This document shows, in pieces, positions 7,566-16,835 of a stretch of 35,060 nucleotides of DNA. The stretch spans positions 159,110 to 194,169 of the forward strand of contig NZ_RWIJ01000010.1 of NCBI RefSeq assembly GCF_019805165.1, read 5' to 3'. Position 1 is the first letter of the stretch. Each line of letters opens with the position of its first letter. This DNA comes from Azospirillum sp. 412522. Lineage in GTDB: Bacteria; Pseudomonadota; Alphaproteobacteria; Azospirillales; Azospirillaceae. Under the pieces are notes generated by a model, which made no database searches, was not told the DNA's origin, and saw only the letters and a program-made list of their open reading frames with translations. Both the position numbers and the translations under genes were made by a program.

Positions 7566-9083
7566 ATGCCCCGACACCTGAACGCCCTGCTTGCCGCCGG
7601 ACTGGCCCTGACCGTCGTCATCGCCATGACGGTCCACATCGTCTGGCAGGACCGGAAGAGCACCGCCGCGCAGATGGAAGCGCTCGCCGCGGACATGGCC
7701 AAGGTCGTCGAGGCCCATGTCCTGCACACGACGAAGGGCGCCGACATCGCCCTGCGTCAGGCGACTTCCCTGGTCGACGAGGCCGGCAGCCTGGAAGCGG
7801 TGCGGAACCACACCCACTGGCGCCGGCTGCGCGACGCTCTCGCCAATGTGGACGGCGGGGAGACCCTGTGGCTGTTCGATGCCAAGGGCGAGGCGGTCGT
7901 CGGCACCGGCCGGCAGATGGAGCGGCCGCTCAACATCGGGGACCGCCGCCATTTCCAGGCGGTGATGGCGGGGGCGGACTTCGTGATCAGCCCGGCCCTG
8001 CGCAGCCGTCTGGACGACCGCATCCTCTTCACCATCTCGCGGCCGATCCGCGACTGGACCGGCGAGATCATCGGCATCGCCAGCACCGGGATGAAAACCG
8101 AATGGCTGGCCAATTTCTACGCCCTGATGTCGTTCGGGCTGGACACGACGATCACCATCTTCCGCACCGATGGCGACATCGTCGCCCGCAGTCCGGACCT
8201 GGCGAGCCACATCGGCAGGAACAACCGGACGGGACAGCTCTTTCAGGAGCAGCTCCCACGCTCCCCGGTCGGGATATACTGGTCGCGGTCGGTGCTGGAC
8301 GGCAAGGAGCGGCTCGCCGCCTACCGGCTGATCCCGGATCTCAACCTCGTCGTCTATGCGGGGATCGAGGGTGACTCGGCCTTCGCCGCCTGGCGGACCC
8401 GGTCCCTCTGGTTCGTCGCCGAAATGGCCCTGACCACGACGCTCGTCCTGCTCCTGCTTCTGTGGGGCGCCCGCATGATCCGCCAGGGGCACCGCGTCCA
8501 GATGCGTGTGCTGGAGGCCGAGAGCACCGCCCAGCAACTGGATGCCGAACTCCATCAGGCCCGGCGCGATCCGCTGACCGGACTGCCCGCCCGCGGCCTT
8601 TTCCTGGAACTGGCGGAAGGCATGCGGCAGAACGCCGGGAAAAGAGGATTGGTCCTCGCCTTCCTTTACGTCGATCTGGACGGGTTCAAGGCGGTGAACG
8701 ACCGGCACGGCCACCATGAAGGCGACAAGGTCCTGACGATGGTCGCCGAGATCATGCGCCGGATGATCCGCGACGGCGACCTGATCGGCCGGATTGGCGG
8801 CGACGAATTCGTCATCTGCCTGCCCGGGCACATTCCCGACATCAAGACGGTCGCCACCGGCGTCGCCAGCCGCATCATCGGCGAAGTCCGCGATCTTGGC
8901 CTGGGCGTCGGATGCAGCATCGGAATCGCGCTGACCGCGGGCGACTGCGGCGACCTGGCCTGCTCCCTGCGTCTGGCGGATGCCGCGATGTATCGCGCCA
9001 AGCAGATGGGAAAGGGTGCCTGGTCCATCCACGAACCGTCGCAGGAGCCATGCCTGTCCTGCGACAACAGGATCGTCGCCTGA
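7566..9083 (+). CDS. Membrane diguanylate cyclase with periplasmic Cache-type sensor
   Basis: A 505-residue protein that would make c-di-GMP from two GTP. An N-terminal membrane helix (about 7-27) leads to a periplasmic region (about 30-275) with the features of a double-Cache sensor (DGGETLWLFDAKGEAV, NIGDRRHFQAV, ISRPIRDWTGEIIGIAS). A second membrane helix follows at about 283-300 (MALTTTLVLLLLL), then a short linker and a GGDEF domain. The active loop is intact (IGGDEF, residues 411-415), and RDGD five residues earlier is a standard RxxD inhibitory I-site, so product feedback is expected. There is no EAL domain. GGAG lies 5 bases before the ATG. It is convergent with the GGDEF-EAL gene, 55 bp away. 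The ligand is unknown. Confidence 0.92.
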   Translation: MPRHLNALLAAGLALTVVIAMTVHIVWQDRKSTAAQMEALAADMAKVVEAHVLHTTKGADIALRQATSLVDEAGSLEAVRNHTHWRRLRDALANVDGGETLWLFDAKGEAVVGTGRQMERPLNIGDRRHFQAVMAGADFVISPALRSRLDDRILFTISRPIRDWTGEIIGIASTGMKTEWLANFYALMSFGLDTTITIFRTDGDIVARSPDLASHIGRNNRTGQLFQEQLPRSPVGIYWSRSVLDGKERLAAYRLIPDLNLVVYAGIEGDSAFAAWRTRSLWFVAEMALTTTLVLLLLLWGARMIRQGHRVQMRVLEAESTAQQLDAELHQARRDPLTGLPARGLFLELAEGMRQNAGKRGLVLAFLYVDLDGFKAVNDRHGHHEGDKVLTMVAEIMRRMIRDGDLIGRIGGDEFVICLPGHIPDIKTVATGVASRIIGEVRDLGLGVGCSIGIALTAGDCGDLACSLRLADAAMYRAKQMGKGAWSIHEPSQEPCLSCDNRIVA

Positions 9084-9096
9084 CGGCGGACGGTGT

Positions 9097-9126
9097 TTCG
9101 ACGCCGGTGGGTTCGACGCCGGTGGG
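9097..9126. repeat. 15 bp tandem duplication between convergent genes
   Basis: TTCGACGCCGGTGGG occurs twice head to tail (9097-9111 and 9112-9126) in the 55 bp between two convergent c-di-GMP genes. It is noncoding for both genes and is probably a simple replication-slippage duplication. Confidence 0.85.
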
Positions 9127-9138
9127 GCTGCCTCCCGG

Positions 9139-12100
9139 TCAGGCCGGCTCGCGGCCGCCCGACGGCCGGTTCGCTCCGGCGGTGGGCATACCGACCACCA
9201 CGTCGTCGTCGACGAGCGGCAGGCCGGGCCGCCGCTCCTCCCAGGCCGCCAGGAAGGCATCGATGCGGTCGGCCGGCAGCGGGCGGCTGATGAAATAGCC
9301 CTGGATCAGGTCGCAGCCCATCAGCGACAGCGCCTCCCACTGGGCCGCCTCCTCCACCCCTTCCGCCACCACGCTGCGGGTCAGGTCGTGGGCGATGCGC
9401 GAGATCGACGACACCAGGCTGCGCGCGTCGGGCTTGCGGTGGACGTCGTCGATGAAGGCCTTGTCCAGCTTCAGCGTGTTGATCGGCAGGGTCCGCAGGT
9501 AGGTCAGCGACGAATAGCCGGTGCCGAAATCGTCCAGCGCGATGTGGATGCCGGCCTGCCGCAGCGCGTTCAGCTTGCCGATGGCGGCGTCGAGCGAGCC
9601 GATCATCTGCGACTCGGTGATCTCCAGTTCCAGCCGGTGCGGCGGCAGGCCGGTGCGGGCCAGGATCTCCAGCACCCGCGGCACGAAATCATGCTGGGCG
9701 AGCTGGACCGCCGACATGTTGACGCTCATCGTCATCTCGCCGGCCCCGCGGCAGGCCAGACCGGCCGCCTCGATGCAGGCGGTCTCCAGCACCCACAGGC
9801 CGAGCGGGACGATCAGGCCGGAATCCTCGCAGACCGGGATGAAGCGGTCGGGCGACACCGGTCCCAGTTCCGAATCGGTCCAGCGCACCAGCGCCTCGAA
9901 GCCGCGGACCCGGCCGTCGGCCGTCGCGACCTGCGGCTGGTAGTGCAGGGTGAAGGCCTGGCGGTCGAAGGCCAGCCGGATGCGGCTGAGCAGCCGCATG
10001 CGCTCCACCACATTGCGGTTCATGTCGGCGGTGAAGGTGCAGATGCGCCCGCGCCCGCTCTCCTTGGCCCGGTACATGGCGGTGTCGGCATTCTGCAGCA
10101 GGTCGTCGAAGCAGCGGCCGTCCCAGGGATACCGGGCGATCCCGACGCTGCAGGATACGAAGAAGCGCTGCCCTTCGACCAGGAAGGGGGCGGCCATCGC
10201 CTGCTCCAGCCGGCGCGCCACCTCCGCCGCGTCGCCGCCCTCGCCATCCTGGACGACCACCACGAACTCGTCGCCGCCCGGCCGCGCGATGAACCGTCCG
10301 TCGCCCGCCCCCTGGCGGATGCGCTGGCCCAGCATCGTCAGCAGCTCGTCGCCCACCTTGTGGCCGAAGCCGTCGTTGATGAACTTGAAATTGTCCATGT
10401 CGAGGAACAGCAGCGCCAGCGTCCCGGCATTGCCGGACGTCTTCCTCTCGGCGATCAGCCGGTCGACATGCTGTTCCAGCATCAGCCGGTTGGGCAGGTC
10501 GGTCAGGGAATCGAAATGGGCCAGATGGTCCAGCCATGCCTGCTGCAGCTTCTGGGCGGTGATGTCGGTATAGGAGCCGCCCATGATCGTCGGCTTTCCC
10601 CGGTCGTCGAACAACGCCTTGCCGGTGGCATACAGCCACAGGTAACTGCCGTCGCGATGGCGGACGCGGTATTCCATCCGGTATTCCGGCAGTTCGCCGG
10701 ACAGATGGCGGTTCAGCGCCTCCTCCGCCTGCGGGCGGTCGTCGGGATGGATGCGCTCGAACCAGGCCGCCCGAGAATCGATGCTGAGGGCGTCGACCCC
10801 CAGCAGTTCCTCGACCCGGCCGGACAGGACGCGGCAGTCCTTGACGAGGTCCCAGGTCCAGATGATGTCGCGCGACGCCTCGGCAACCAGCCGCATCCGC
10901 CGCTCCCCTTCGCGCAGCGCCTCCCGGCTGGCGGTCAGCTCCGCCACCTTGGCCTGCAGCTGGCGGCGCGAATCGCTGAGCGCCTCGTTGCTCAGCTGCA
11001 GCGCGGTCTCGGCGATCCTCCGCTCACGCAACGCGAAGGACAGCACGAGCACCATGCCGACGAGCAGCAGCAGGACTCCGCCGACCGTCGCCACCAGCCA
11101 GCGGTAGGTCTCCAGGAAGGAGAAGGGCTTGTTGGCCAGCCGGTCGAGCGGCATCAGCCGCGCGGGATCGAGCCCGTAGCGCTGCATCTGCCGGTAGTCG
11201 GCGCCGCGGACGATTGACTGGCGCCTCTCCGCCGACAGGCCGGCGATCGGCCTGCCGTTCACCAGGGCGGCGGCCAGCGCGCCGACCGCCCGGCCATGCT
11301 CCTGTGGGCTCAGCAGGCTGCCGCCGGCGATGCCGTGGCCCAGCAGGTGGTCCTGCAAGCCGTAGATCGGCACGCTGCTCTTCTGGCTCATCAGATCCAG
11401 GAACTGCTCGGGCGGCAGGACGAGGCCTTCGGAGTCGGTGGCATAGGTCCCCAGCAGCACCGCGCTGTCCGGCGGCAGGGCGGCCAGCCGCTCCTCAAGC
11501 CGGACGAAGGGCAGTTCGGGCAGGAACTGCCGCTCCACCCCGCCGGGGAAGCGGCCGTCGGCCACCATCGCGTCGATCTCGGCATCCAGCCCGATGCCCG
11601 TCTCGGTGTGGTCGCGCAGGATGAACAGGCGTTGCAGCCTCGGGTTGGCGGCCATCGCCATGCGTACGGTGCCGTCGATGTCCTTGGTCTCGTCCACGCC
11701 GACGACGTTGGCCTCTCCCTCGGTCAGCCGCCTTGCCGAGAGCGGCAGCACGCCGCCATGCACCAGCGGCACCGGGCCGTAAATCTCCCGCCGCAACTCC
11801 AGGGCGAAGGACAGCGCAGCATCGTCGGTGGAGACGATGGCGTCGACGGTGCCCTTGGGATGGCGGTAGGCGATCAGCGCCCTCAGGTGCTCTATCCCGC
11901 TGGGGTCGGGGAAGCGCTTCCAGTCCAGGTAATAGGGAATCGTCAGCGCATTGGGCGCCGCCGACGCCAGCGTGGCGGAAATGCCGGACGCCTGTCCGTC
12001 GGTCCACTCATAGCCCTGATGGTAGGAATGCAGGACCAGCACCGTCCTGTTCGGCGGGGTCGCCCGCCCGCCCGCCGGCACCGACAGGGTCGCCAGCATG

Positions 12101-12168
12101 AGCAGCCCCAACAGCGGAACGCAGCTGCGCATCCATATGGCGGACCAGATGATGGGCCGTCCGGTCAT
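9139..12168 (-). CDS. ABC-substrate-binding-like sensor / PAS / GGDEF / EAL protein
   Basis: A 1009-residue inner-membrane c-di-GMP enzyme. The order is: signal/anchor helix (8-30); a periplasmic domain of about 310 residues resembling ABC-type solute-binding proteins (TVLVLHSYHQGYEWTDGQ, IVSTDDAALSFA, VPIYGLQDHLLGHGIAGG); a membrane helix (357-382); a short coiled coil (385-425); a PAS domain (about 425-540; IHPDDR and GSYTDIT); GGDEF (residues 631-635, intact); and EAL (FEALVRW 757-763, ELEITES, DDFGTGYSSL, VVAEGVE, QGYFISRP). Both catalytic motifs look intact. The RxxD I-site is missing (GDGR in its place), so it may act mainly as a phosphodiesterase or as a bifunctional switch. The ATG at 12168 has AAGGA 7 bases upstream. 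The 35-residue tail after the EAL domain is Pro/Gly-rich and unusual. Confidence 0.92.
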   Translation of the reverse strand: MTGRPIIWSAIWMRSCVPLLGLLMLATLSVPAGGRATPPNRTVLVLHSYHQGYEWTDGQASGISATLASAAPNALTIPYYLDWKRFPDPSGIEHLRALIAYRHPKGTVDAIVSTDDAALSFALELRREIYGPVPLVHGGVLPLSARRLTEGEANVVGVDETKDIDGTVRMAMAANPRLQRLFILRDHTETGIGLDAEIDAMVADGRFPGGVERQFLPELPFVRLEERLAALPPDSAVLLGTYATDSEGLVLPPEQFLDLMSQKSSVPIYGLQDHLLGHGIAGGSLLSPQEHGRAVGALAAALVNGRPIAGLSAERRQSIVRGADYRQMQRYGLDPARLMPLDRLANKPFSFLETYRWLVATVGGVLLLLVGMVLVLSFALRERRIAETALQLSNEALSDSRRQLQAKVAELTASREALREGERRMRLVAEASRDIIWTWDLVKDCRVLSGRVEELLGVDALSIDSRAAWFERIHPDDRPQAEEALNRHLSGELPEYRMEYRVRHRDGSYLWLYATGKALFDDRGKPTIMGGSYTDITAQKLQQAWLDHLAHFDSLTDLPNRLMLEQHVDRLIAERKTSGNAGTLALLFLDMDNFKFINDGFGHKVGDELLTMLGQRIRQGAGDGRFIARPGGDEFVVVVQDGEGGDAAEVARRLEQAMAAPFLVEGQRFFVSCSVGIARYPWDGRCFDDLLQNADTAMYRAKESGRGRICTFTADMNRNVVERMRLLSRIRLAFDRQAFTLHYQPQVATADGRVRGFEALVRWTDSELGPVSPDRFIPVCEDSGLIVPLGLWVLETACIEAAGLACRGAGEMTMSVNMSAVQLAQHDFVPRVLEILARTGLPPHRLELEITESQMIGSLDAAIGKLNALRQAGIHIALDDFGTGYSSLTYLRTLPINTLKLDKAFIDDVHRKPDARSLVSSISRIAHDLTRSVVAEGVEEAAQWEALSLMGCDLIQGYFISRPLPADRIDAFLAAWEERRPGLPLVDDDVVVGMPTAGANRPSGGREPA

Positions 12169-12571
12169 GGGGCATCCTTAGGTGACTTGTCCGGTCATCC
12201 TCCTTGATGACCGCGCGTCGAAACCGCGCAGTGCGTGAAGATGCCTGACCCTCCTTAATCAAAGGATAAGCAGCCCGGTCCTTTCGGCGCCAGAGACTTT
12301 CGATAAGGGCTTCCCCAGGAATTATGGTTAATTTTCCAGGGAAGATTGGAATTCTTCAAAATTCCTCGCGCATGAGGGGCGCTGAATATTAGGACACGCC
12401 CATCTCTTCGCTTGCATCTCGATCGGGGAAGGCTCCGTTTCATCCCGCACTGCACAGCCGGCACTGGAGGAGCGTCAAGAAGGCACCGCTGCATCGTTGC
12501 GGAACAGACGACAGCCCGCGGCTGTTTTCCCGGCCGTACCCTCGTCTTTTCCCCCCTCGGGAGCCCCGCCC
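12169..12571. other. Divergent intergenic region with a 5'-leader hairpin
   Basis: 403 bp holding the promoters for the GGDEF-EAL gene (minus) and the catalase gene (plus). On the minus-strand leader, CGGTCATC and GATGACCG (12192-12213) form an 8 bp stem with AAGGAG in the loop. The 10-mer ATGACCGGAC occurs both just after this loop and at the true start. TTAA-N7-ATAA at 12255-12269 is a one-mismatch CtrA-like site. A smaller inverted repeat GGAATT/AATTCC lies near 12350. No RNA gene or credible ORF was seen. Confidence 0.45.
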
Positions 12572-13687
12572 GTGTCCGCTGCCTTCACCCAGCCCCCTGC
12601 CCAGCCCCTGCCCTATGCGCCGTCGATCGAAAAGCCGGATCCCGACGAGGCTCGCATCTTCGAAGAGCTGGCCGAGACCATGCTGTCGATCAGCGCCAGG
12701 ACCTTCGAGGACAGCGGCCACGCCAACCGCAGCGTCCATGCCAAGAGCCACGGGCTGCTGATCGGCCGGCTGGACGTGCTGGACGATCTGCCGGCGGAAC
12801 TGGCCCAGGGCCTGTTCGCGCGGGCGGAGAGCTATCCGGCGATCCTGCGGCTGTCGACGACGCCGGGCGACATCCTGCCCGACAGCGTGTCGACCCCGCG
12901 CGGTCTGGCGGTGAAGGTGCTGGGCGTGTCCGGCGACCGGCTGCCGGGGTCGGAGGACGAGGCCACGCAGGATTTCGTGATGGCCAACGCCCCGGTCTTC
13001 TCCACCCCGGATGCCGGACGGTTCCTGTCGACGCTGAAGCTGCTGGCCGCCACCACCGACCGGGCGGAGACGGCGAAGACGGTGCTGTCGGCCGGCCTGC
13101 GCGCCGCCGAGCGGGTGGTGGAGGCCTTCGGCGGCGAGAGCGCCACGCTGAAGACGCTGGGCGGCCACCCCGAAACCCACATCCTGGGCGAGACCTTCTA
13201 CAGCCAGGCCGCCCTGCGCTACGGCGATCACATCGCCAAGCTGTCGATCGTCCCGGTCTCGCCGGCGCTGACCGCGTTGGCCGGCGCGCCGCTGACCGTC
13301 AACGGCAAGCCGGACGGCTTGCGCGAGGCGGTGGTGGAGTTCTTCCGCGACCATGAGGCGGTCTGGGAACTGCGCGCCCAGCTGCGCACCGACGAGGAGC
13401 GCATGCCGGTGGAGGACGCCAGCGTGCCGTGGCCGGAGGAGCTGAGCCCCTACCGCACCGTCGCCCGCCTGACCGTGCCGCCGCAGACCGCCTGGAGCGA
13501 AGAGCGGTCGCGCGCCGGCGACGACCGGCTGTCCTTCAGCCCCTGGCACGGGTTGGCCGCACACCGGCCACTCGGCTCGATCATGCGCGCGCGGCGCCTC
13601 GCCTATGACCGCTCGGCCGAATTCCGCATGGAGCGCAACGGCTGCCCGATGCGGGAACCGGCGGCGGGCTACCGGCTGCCGGGGTAA
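12572..13687 (+). CDS. SrpA-type small catalase-family haem protein
   Basis: A 371-residue monofunctional-catalase-like protein, shorter than clade catalases (about 480 or more) and lacking the N-terminal arm and C-terminal NADPH region. Recognisable parts are RSVHAKSHG with the distal catalytic His, LRLSTTPGD, RGLAVKVLGV, TQDFVMANAPVFSTPD, and a C-terminal proximal segment MRARRLAYDRSAEFR whose Tyr should ligate haem iron. Relatives act as peroxidases, organic-peroxide enzymes or low-activity catalases, so the exact reaction is uncertain. There is no clear signal peptide. The start is taken as the GTG at 12572 because GGGAG lies 8 bases upstream; an in-frame TTG at 12497 has no ribosome site and would add a Pro-rich extension. 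It is convergent with the IalB-like gene, 21 bp away. Confidence 0.85.
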   Translation: MSAAFTQPPAQPLPYAPSIEKPDPDEARIFEELAETMLSISARTFEDSGHANRSVHAKSHGLLIGRLDVLDDLPAELAQGLFARAESYPAILRLSTTPGDILPDSVSTPRGLAVKVLGVSGDRLPGSEDEATQDFVMANAPVFSTPDAGRFLSTLKLLAATTDRAETAKTVLSAGLRAAERVVEAFGGESATLKTLGGHPETHILGETFYSQAALRYGDHIAKLSIVPVSPALTALAGAPLTVNGKPDGLREAVVEFFRDHEAVWELRAQLRTDEERMPVEDASVPWPEELSPYRTVARLTVPPQTAWSEERSRAGDDRLSFSPWHGLAAHRPLGSIMRARRLAYDRSAEFRMERNGCPMREPAAGYRLPG

Positions 13688-13708
13688 AGGGGGCGGCGCG
13701 ACGCTCCC

Positions 13709-14254
13709 TCACTGCAGGCTGCGCTGCATCTCCTCGAAGGTGCGGGAGAAGCCGTTCAGCGGGAAGTCGATGTCGCGCTTGCCCAGGCGGGGAGAGTTCA
13801 CCCGGACCAGGATGGTCGAGCCGTTGCGGAACTGGTCGGCGACGCGGCCGGACACGAAGTTCGGGAACATGCACATGTTCAGCGTCGCCACATGCGATTC
13901 GATGCGCGGCTGGCGGTCGACGCGGATGGCGCAGCGGTCGATCAGGCCCTGGCTGGTGGTCAGGAAGAGATGGAAGTCGTTGCCGGTCGGGATGATGCTG
14001 AGCGCGACGAAACCGACATCCTTCCCGTCGTCGAACAGGCGGTAGATCATCAGCCGGCAGGTCTTGCTGTCGGTCATCCGATCGATGTCGCACTGGTTGG
14101 TCCAGGCGCCCTCCGGCCCGAAATCGGCCGCAGCCTTGGAGAAGTCCACGGCGGCGGCAGGTTTCGCGGTGAGCAGGCCGGCGGCCAGCGTCAGGGCCAG
14201 CAATCCGGCGGCCGCAACCGCCTTGAACCCACCCAACAGCCCCTTTGCACGCAT
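13709..14254 (-). CDS. Invasion-associated locus B (IalB)-like secreted protein
   Basis: A 181-residue protein with an obvious Sec signal peptide: basic MRAKGLLGGFK, a hydrophobic core to about residue 30, and a likely cut after KPAAA. The mature part begins near WTNQCDIDRM and carries the paired Cys pattern of the IalB family (NQCD, SKTCRLMIYR, DRCAIRVD, MCMFPNFVSG), suggesting disulfides in the periplasm. IalB proteins are widespread in non-pathogenic alphaproteobacteria; the name comes from Bartonella and implies nothing about invasion here. The ATG at 14254 is chosen because GGGGAG lies 7 bases upstream and a signal peptide starts there. Upstream in-frame codons lack a ribosome site. Function unknown. 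Confidence 0.75.
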   Translation of the reverse strand: MRAKGLLGGFKAVAAAGLLALTLAAGLLTAKPAAAVDFSKAAADFGPEGAWTNQCDIDRMTDSKTCRLMIYRLFDDGKDVGFVALSIIPTGNDFHLFLTTSQGLIDRCAIRVDRQPRIESHVATLNMCMFPNFVSGRVADQFRNGSTILVRVNSPRLGKRDIDFPLNGFSRTFEEMQRSLQ

Positions 14255-14393
14255 GCCCCGGCTCCCCGCCATCGTTTGTATTAACACGGAATGCGCCATG
14301 ATAACCGTCGGCGGCGGGGGTGCAAGGTACGAGATGCCGCGCATCGGGCAGGTGGAGCGGCGGCCGAACGGCCTTCTGCGCGGCGCCGGCGGA

Positions 14394-15251
14394 TCAGATG
14401 CGCCCTTCCTCGAAGTCGCGGAAGGCCTGCATCACCTCTTCCCGCGTGTTCATGACGAAGGGGCCGGCCCAGGCGATCGGCTCGCCGATCGGCGCGCCGG
14501 CCAGCAGCAGGAAGCGGGCGCCCTCCGGTCCGGCAACCGCCTCCACCCGCTCGCCCTCGCCCAGCACGATCACCCGCGGTCCCCACAGCGGGCCTTCCCC
14601 GCCGACGCTCAGCGTGCCTTCGAACAGCACCAGGAAGGCGGTGTGGCCGGCCGGCAGCGGCTCGGCGAAGGACACCGACGGCGGCAGCGCCACGTCGAAA
14701 TAGCGGGCGTCGGTCGCCTCGGCCCGCACCGGCCCCGCCGTGCCGCGGGCGGTGTCGCCGGCGATCACGGTGACGGTCGCCCCATCCTCGCGCCGCTCCA
14801 CCGGGATGGAGGCGGCCGGGAACTCCTGATAGCGCGGCTCGGTCATCTTCAGCCGGGCCGGCAGGTTGATCCACAGCTGGAAGCCGCGCATCAGCCCTTC
14901 GGTCTGCTCCGGCATCTCCGAATGGATCAGGCCGCGGCCGGCGGTCATCCACTGCACGCCGCCGGTCTCGATCACGCCCTCATGCCCGTGGTTGTCGGCA
15001 TGGCGCATGCGGCCGGCCAGCATGTAGGTCACCGTCTCGAACCCGCGGTGGGGATGGTCGGGGAATCCCGCCAGATAGTCGGTCGGCTGGTCCGACCCGA
15101 ACAGGTCGAGCATCAGGAACGGGTCGAGCGTGCGCAGGCGGGGGCTGCCCAGCATGCGGGTCATGCTGACGCCGGCCCCGTCGGAGGTGGCCATGCCCTC
15201 GACGGCGGCGAGCACCGGACGGACACCGGGGGTGGCGGGCTTGGCGGACAT
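14394..15251 (-). CDS. Pirin family protein
   Basis: A 285-residue bicupin. Metal ligands of the N-terminal cupin are visible: His66 and His68 in DHPHRGFET, His110 in GLIHSEMP and Glu112, matching the known pirin iron site. The C-terminal cupin (about 180-275) is more degenerate. Bacterial pirins range from quercetinase-like dioxygenases to regulators of pyruvate metabolism, so the substrate is open. AGGAG lies 8 bases before the ATG. It may be co-transcribed with the IalB-like gene downstream (139 bp gap on the same strand), but no terminator or promoter decides this. Confidence 0.9.
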   Translation of the reverse strand: MSAKPATPGVRPVLAAVEGMATSDGAGVSMTRMLGSPRLRTLDPFLMLDLFGSDQPTDYLAGFPDHPHRGFETVTYMLAGRMRHADNHGHEGVIETGGVQWMTAGRGLIHSEMPEQTEGLMRGFQLWINLPARLKMTEPRYQEFPAASIPVERREDGATVTVIAGDTARGTAGPVRAEATDARYFDVALPPSVSFAEPLPAGHTAFLVLFEGTLSVGGEGPLWGPRVIVLGEGERVEAVAGPEGARFLLLAGAPIGEPIAWAGPFVMNTREEVMQAFRDFEEGRI

Positions 15252-15365
15252 GGCTGCAACTCCTGGGCAATCGACTGCAATTCACCAGAGGTAGTCCCTC
15301 GCGGCCCCGTCGTGAAGCCGGCCCGCCCGCGTCACAGCGTTCCTCCCTGTGCAACAATCGAAACG

Positions 15366-15392
15366 AAAAAGGCCGCCGGAGAACCGGCGGCC
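15366..15392 (-). terminator. Terminator of amtB
   Basis: On the minus strand, GGCCGCCGG, loop TTCT, CCGGCGGCC, then TTTTT. It is a perfect 9 bp stem about 33 bases after the amtB stop. It lies in the gap between amtB and the pirin gene, so those two are separate transcripts. Confidence 0.92.
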
Positions 15393-15425
15393 TTCTCGAA
15401 GAGACCCGTAGGAAGAGGGTCTGTC

Positions 15426-16835
15426 TTAGTGGATGCTCTCGCCATGCAGGGCGAGGTCGAGACCGTCGCGCTCCACGTCCTCCTCGACGCGCAGGCCCAT
15501 GACCACGTCGACGACCTTCAGCAGGACGAAGGTGGCGACGGCGCACCAGACCATGGTGTAGAGGACGCCCTGGACCTGGATCCAGACGGCGGCGGCGTTG
15601 CCTTCCAGCAGGCCCAGCGTGGCCTTCGGGTCGGCCTGCAGGACGGCGGCGAAGCCGCCTTCGCTGTTGGACACCGACATCTTGGCGAAGACGCCAGTCA
15701 GGATGGCGCCGATCAGGCCGCCGACGCCGTGCACGCCGAAGGCGTCCAGGCTGTCGTCATAGCCCAGCATGTGCTTGAGGCTGGTGGCCGACCAGAAGCA
15801 GACCACGCCGGCGACGATGCCGATGACGATGGCGCCCGTCGGGTCGACGAAGCCGGCGGCCGGGGTCACCGCGACCAGGCCGGCGACGGCGCCGGAGATG
15901 ATGCCGAGGATCGACGGCTTGCCCTTGACGATCCACTCCGCGAACAGCCAGCCCATGGCGGCGCCGGCGGTGGCGATGTGCGTGGCGGCCAGCGCCATGC
16001 CGGCGCGCGGACCGGCGGTCAGCGCCGAACCGGCGTTGAAGCCGAACCAGCCCACCCACAGCAGCGAGGCGCCGATCAGCGACAGCACCAGGTTGTGCGG
16101 CATGAAGGCTTCCTTCGGGTAGCCCTTGCGCTTGCCGATCACCAGCGCGGCGACCAGGCCGGCGACGCCCGCGTTGATGTGCACCACGGTGCCGCCGGCG
16201 AAGTCCAGCACGCCCAGGCCGAACAGGAAGCCCGACGGGTACCAGACCCAGTGGGCGATCGGCGCGTAGACCACGATCGACCACAGGGCGGTAAAGACCA
16301 GCAGCGAGGAGAACTTCATGCGGTCGGCGAAGGCGCCGGTGATGAGGGCCGGGGTGATGATCGCGAAGGTCATCTGGAACATCATGAAGACCGGCTCGGG
16401 GATCGTCGTCGGGACGCCCGAGCCCGTCGCCTCGCCCAGCACGAACGCCTTCGTGAAGTCCAGCCCGTTCAGGAACAGCCGGTCGAGACCGCCGACATAG
16501 GCGCCCGTGCCGGTGAAGGCCAGGCTGTAGCCGATCACGTACCACAGGACGCTGATCAGGCAGGTGATGGCGAAGCTCTGCATCACCGTCGCCAGCACGT
16601 TCATCTTGCGGACCATGCCGCCGTAGAACAGCGCCAGGCCGGGGATGGTCATCATCAGCACCAGCGCGGTGGAGATCAGCATCCAGGCGGTGTCGCCGCC
16701 ATTCAGAGCCGGAGCCGCCGGCGCGGCAGCAGCGGCGGCAGCAGCCGCGTCCTGGGCAAGGGCTGCGGCCGGCATGCCGACCGCGCCCAGAGCAACCGCC
16801 ATCATCGGTGCGGCCAGAAGGAACAGACGGTTCAT
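15426..16835 (-). CDS. amtB: Ammonium transporter
   Basis: A 469-residue Amt/MEP/Rh family channel for ammonium uptake. It has a cleavable signal peptide (MNRLFLLAAPMMAVALG, cut near ALA-Q), an Ala-rich spacer, then about 11 membrane helices. Family motifs include GLALFYGGMVRKMN, the pore His in APIAHWVWYPSGFL and the second twin-type His in DAFGVHGVGGLIGAIL. The C-terminal tail (RVEEDVERDGLDLALHGE) is the segment that PII proteins contact in homologues. AGAGGAG lies 5 bases before the ATG. No glnK/glnB gene is adjacent, unlike the usual glnK-amtB pair. A likely sigma-54 promoter upstream fits nitrogen control by NtrC. Confidence 0.95.
   Translation of the reverse strand: MNRLFLLAAPMMAVALGAVGMPAAALAQDAAAAAAAAAPAAPALNGGDTAWMLISTALVLMMTIPGLALFYGGMVRKMNVLATVMQSFAITCLISVLWYVIGYSLAFTGTGAYVGGLDRLFLNGLDFTKAFVLGEATGSGVPTTIPEPVFMMFQMTFAIITPALITGAFADRMKFSSLLVFTALWSIVVYAPIAHWVWYPSGFLFGLGVLDFAGGTVVHINAGVAGLVAALVIGKRKGYPKEAFMPHNLVLSLIGASLLWVGWFGFNAGSALTAGPRAGMALAATHIATAGAAMGWLFAEWIVKGKPSILGIISGAVAGLVAVTPAAGFVDPTGAIVIGIVAGVVCFWSATSLKHMLGYDDSLDAFGVHGVGGLIGAILTGVFAKMSVSNSEGGFAAVLQADPKATLGLLEGNAAAVWIQVQGVLYTMVWCAVATFVLLKVVDVVMGLRVEEDVERDGLDLALHGESIH

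Noticed and set aside
12497..12571. An N-terminal extension of the catalase-like protein from a TTG
   Set aside because: No ribosome site is present and the added residues are Pro/Ser filler; the GTG at 12572 has GGGAG at good spacing.
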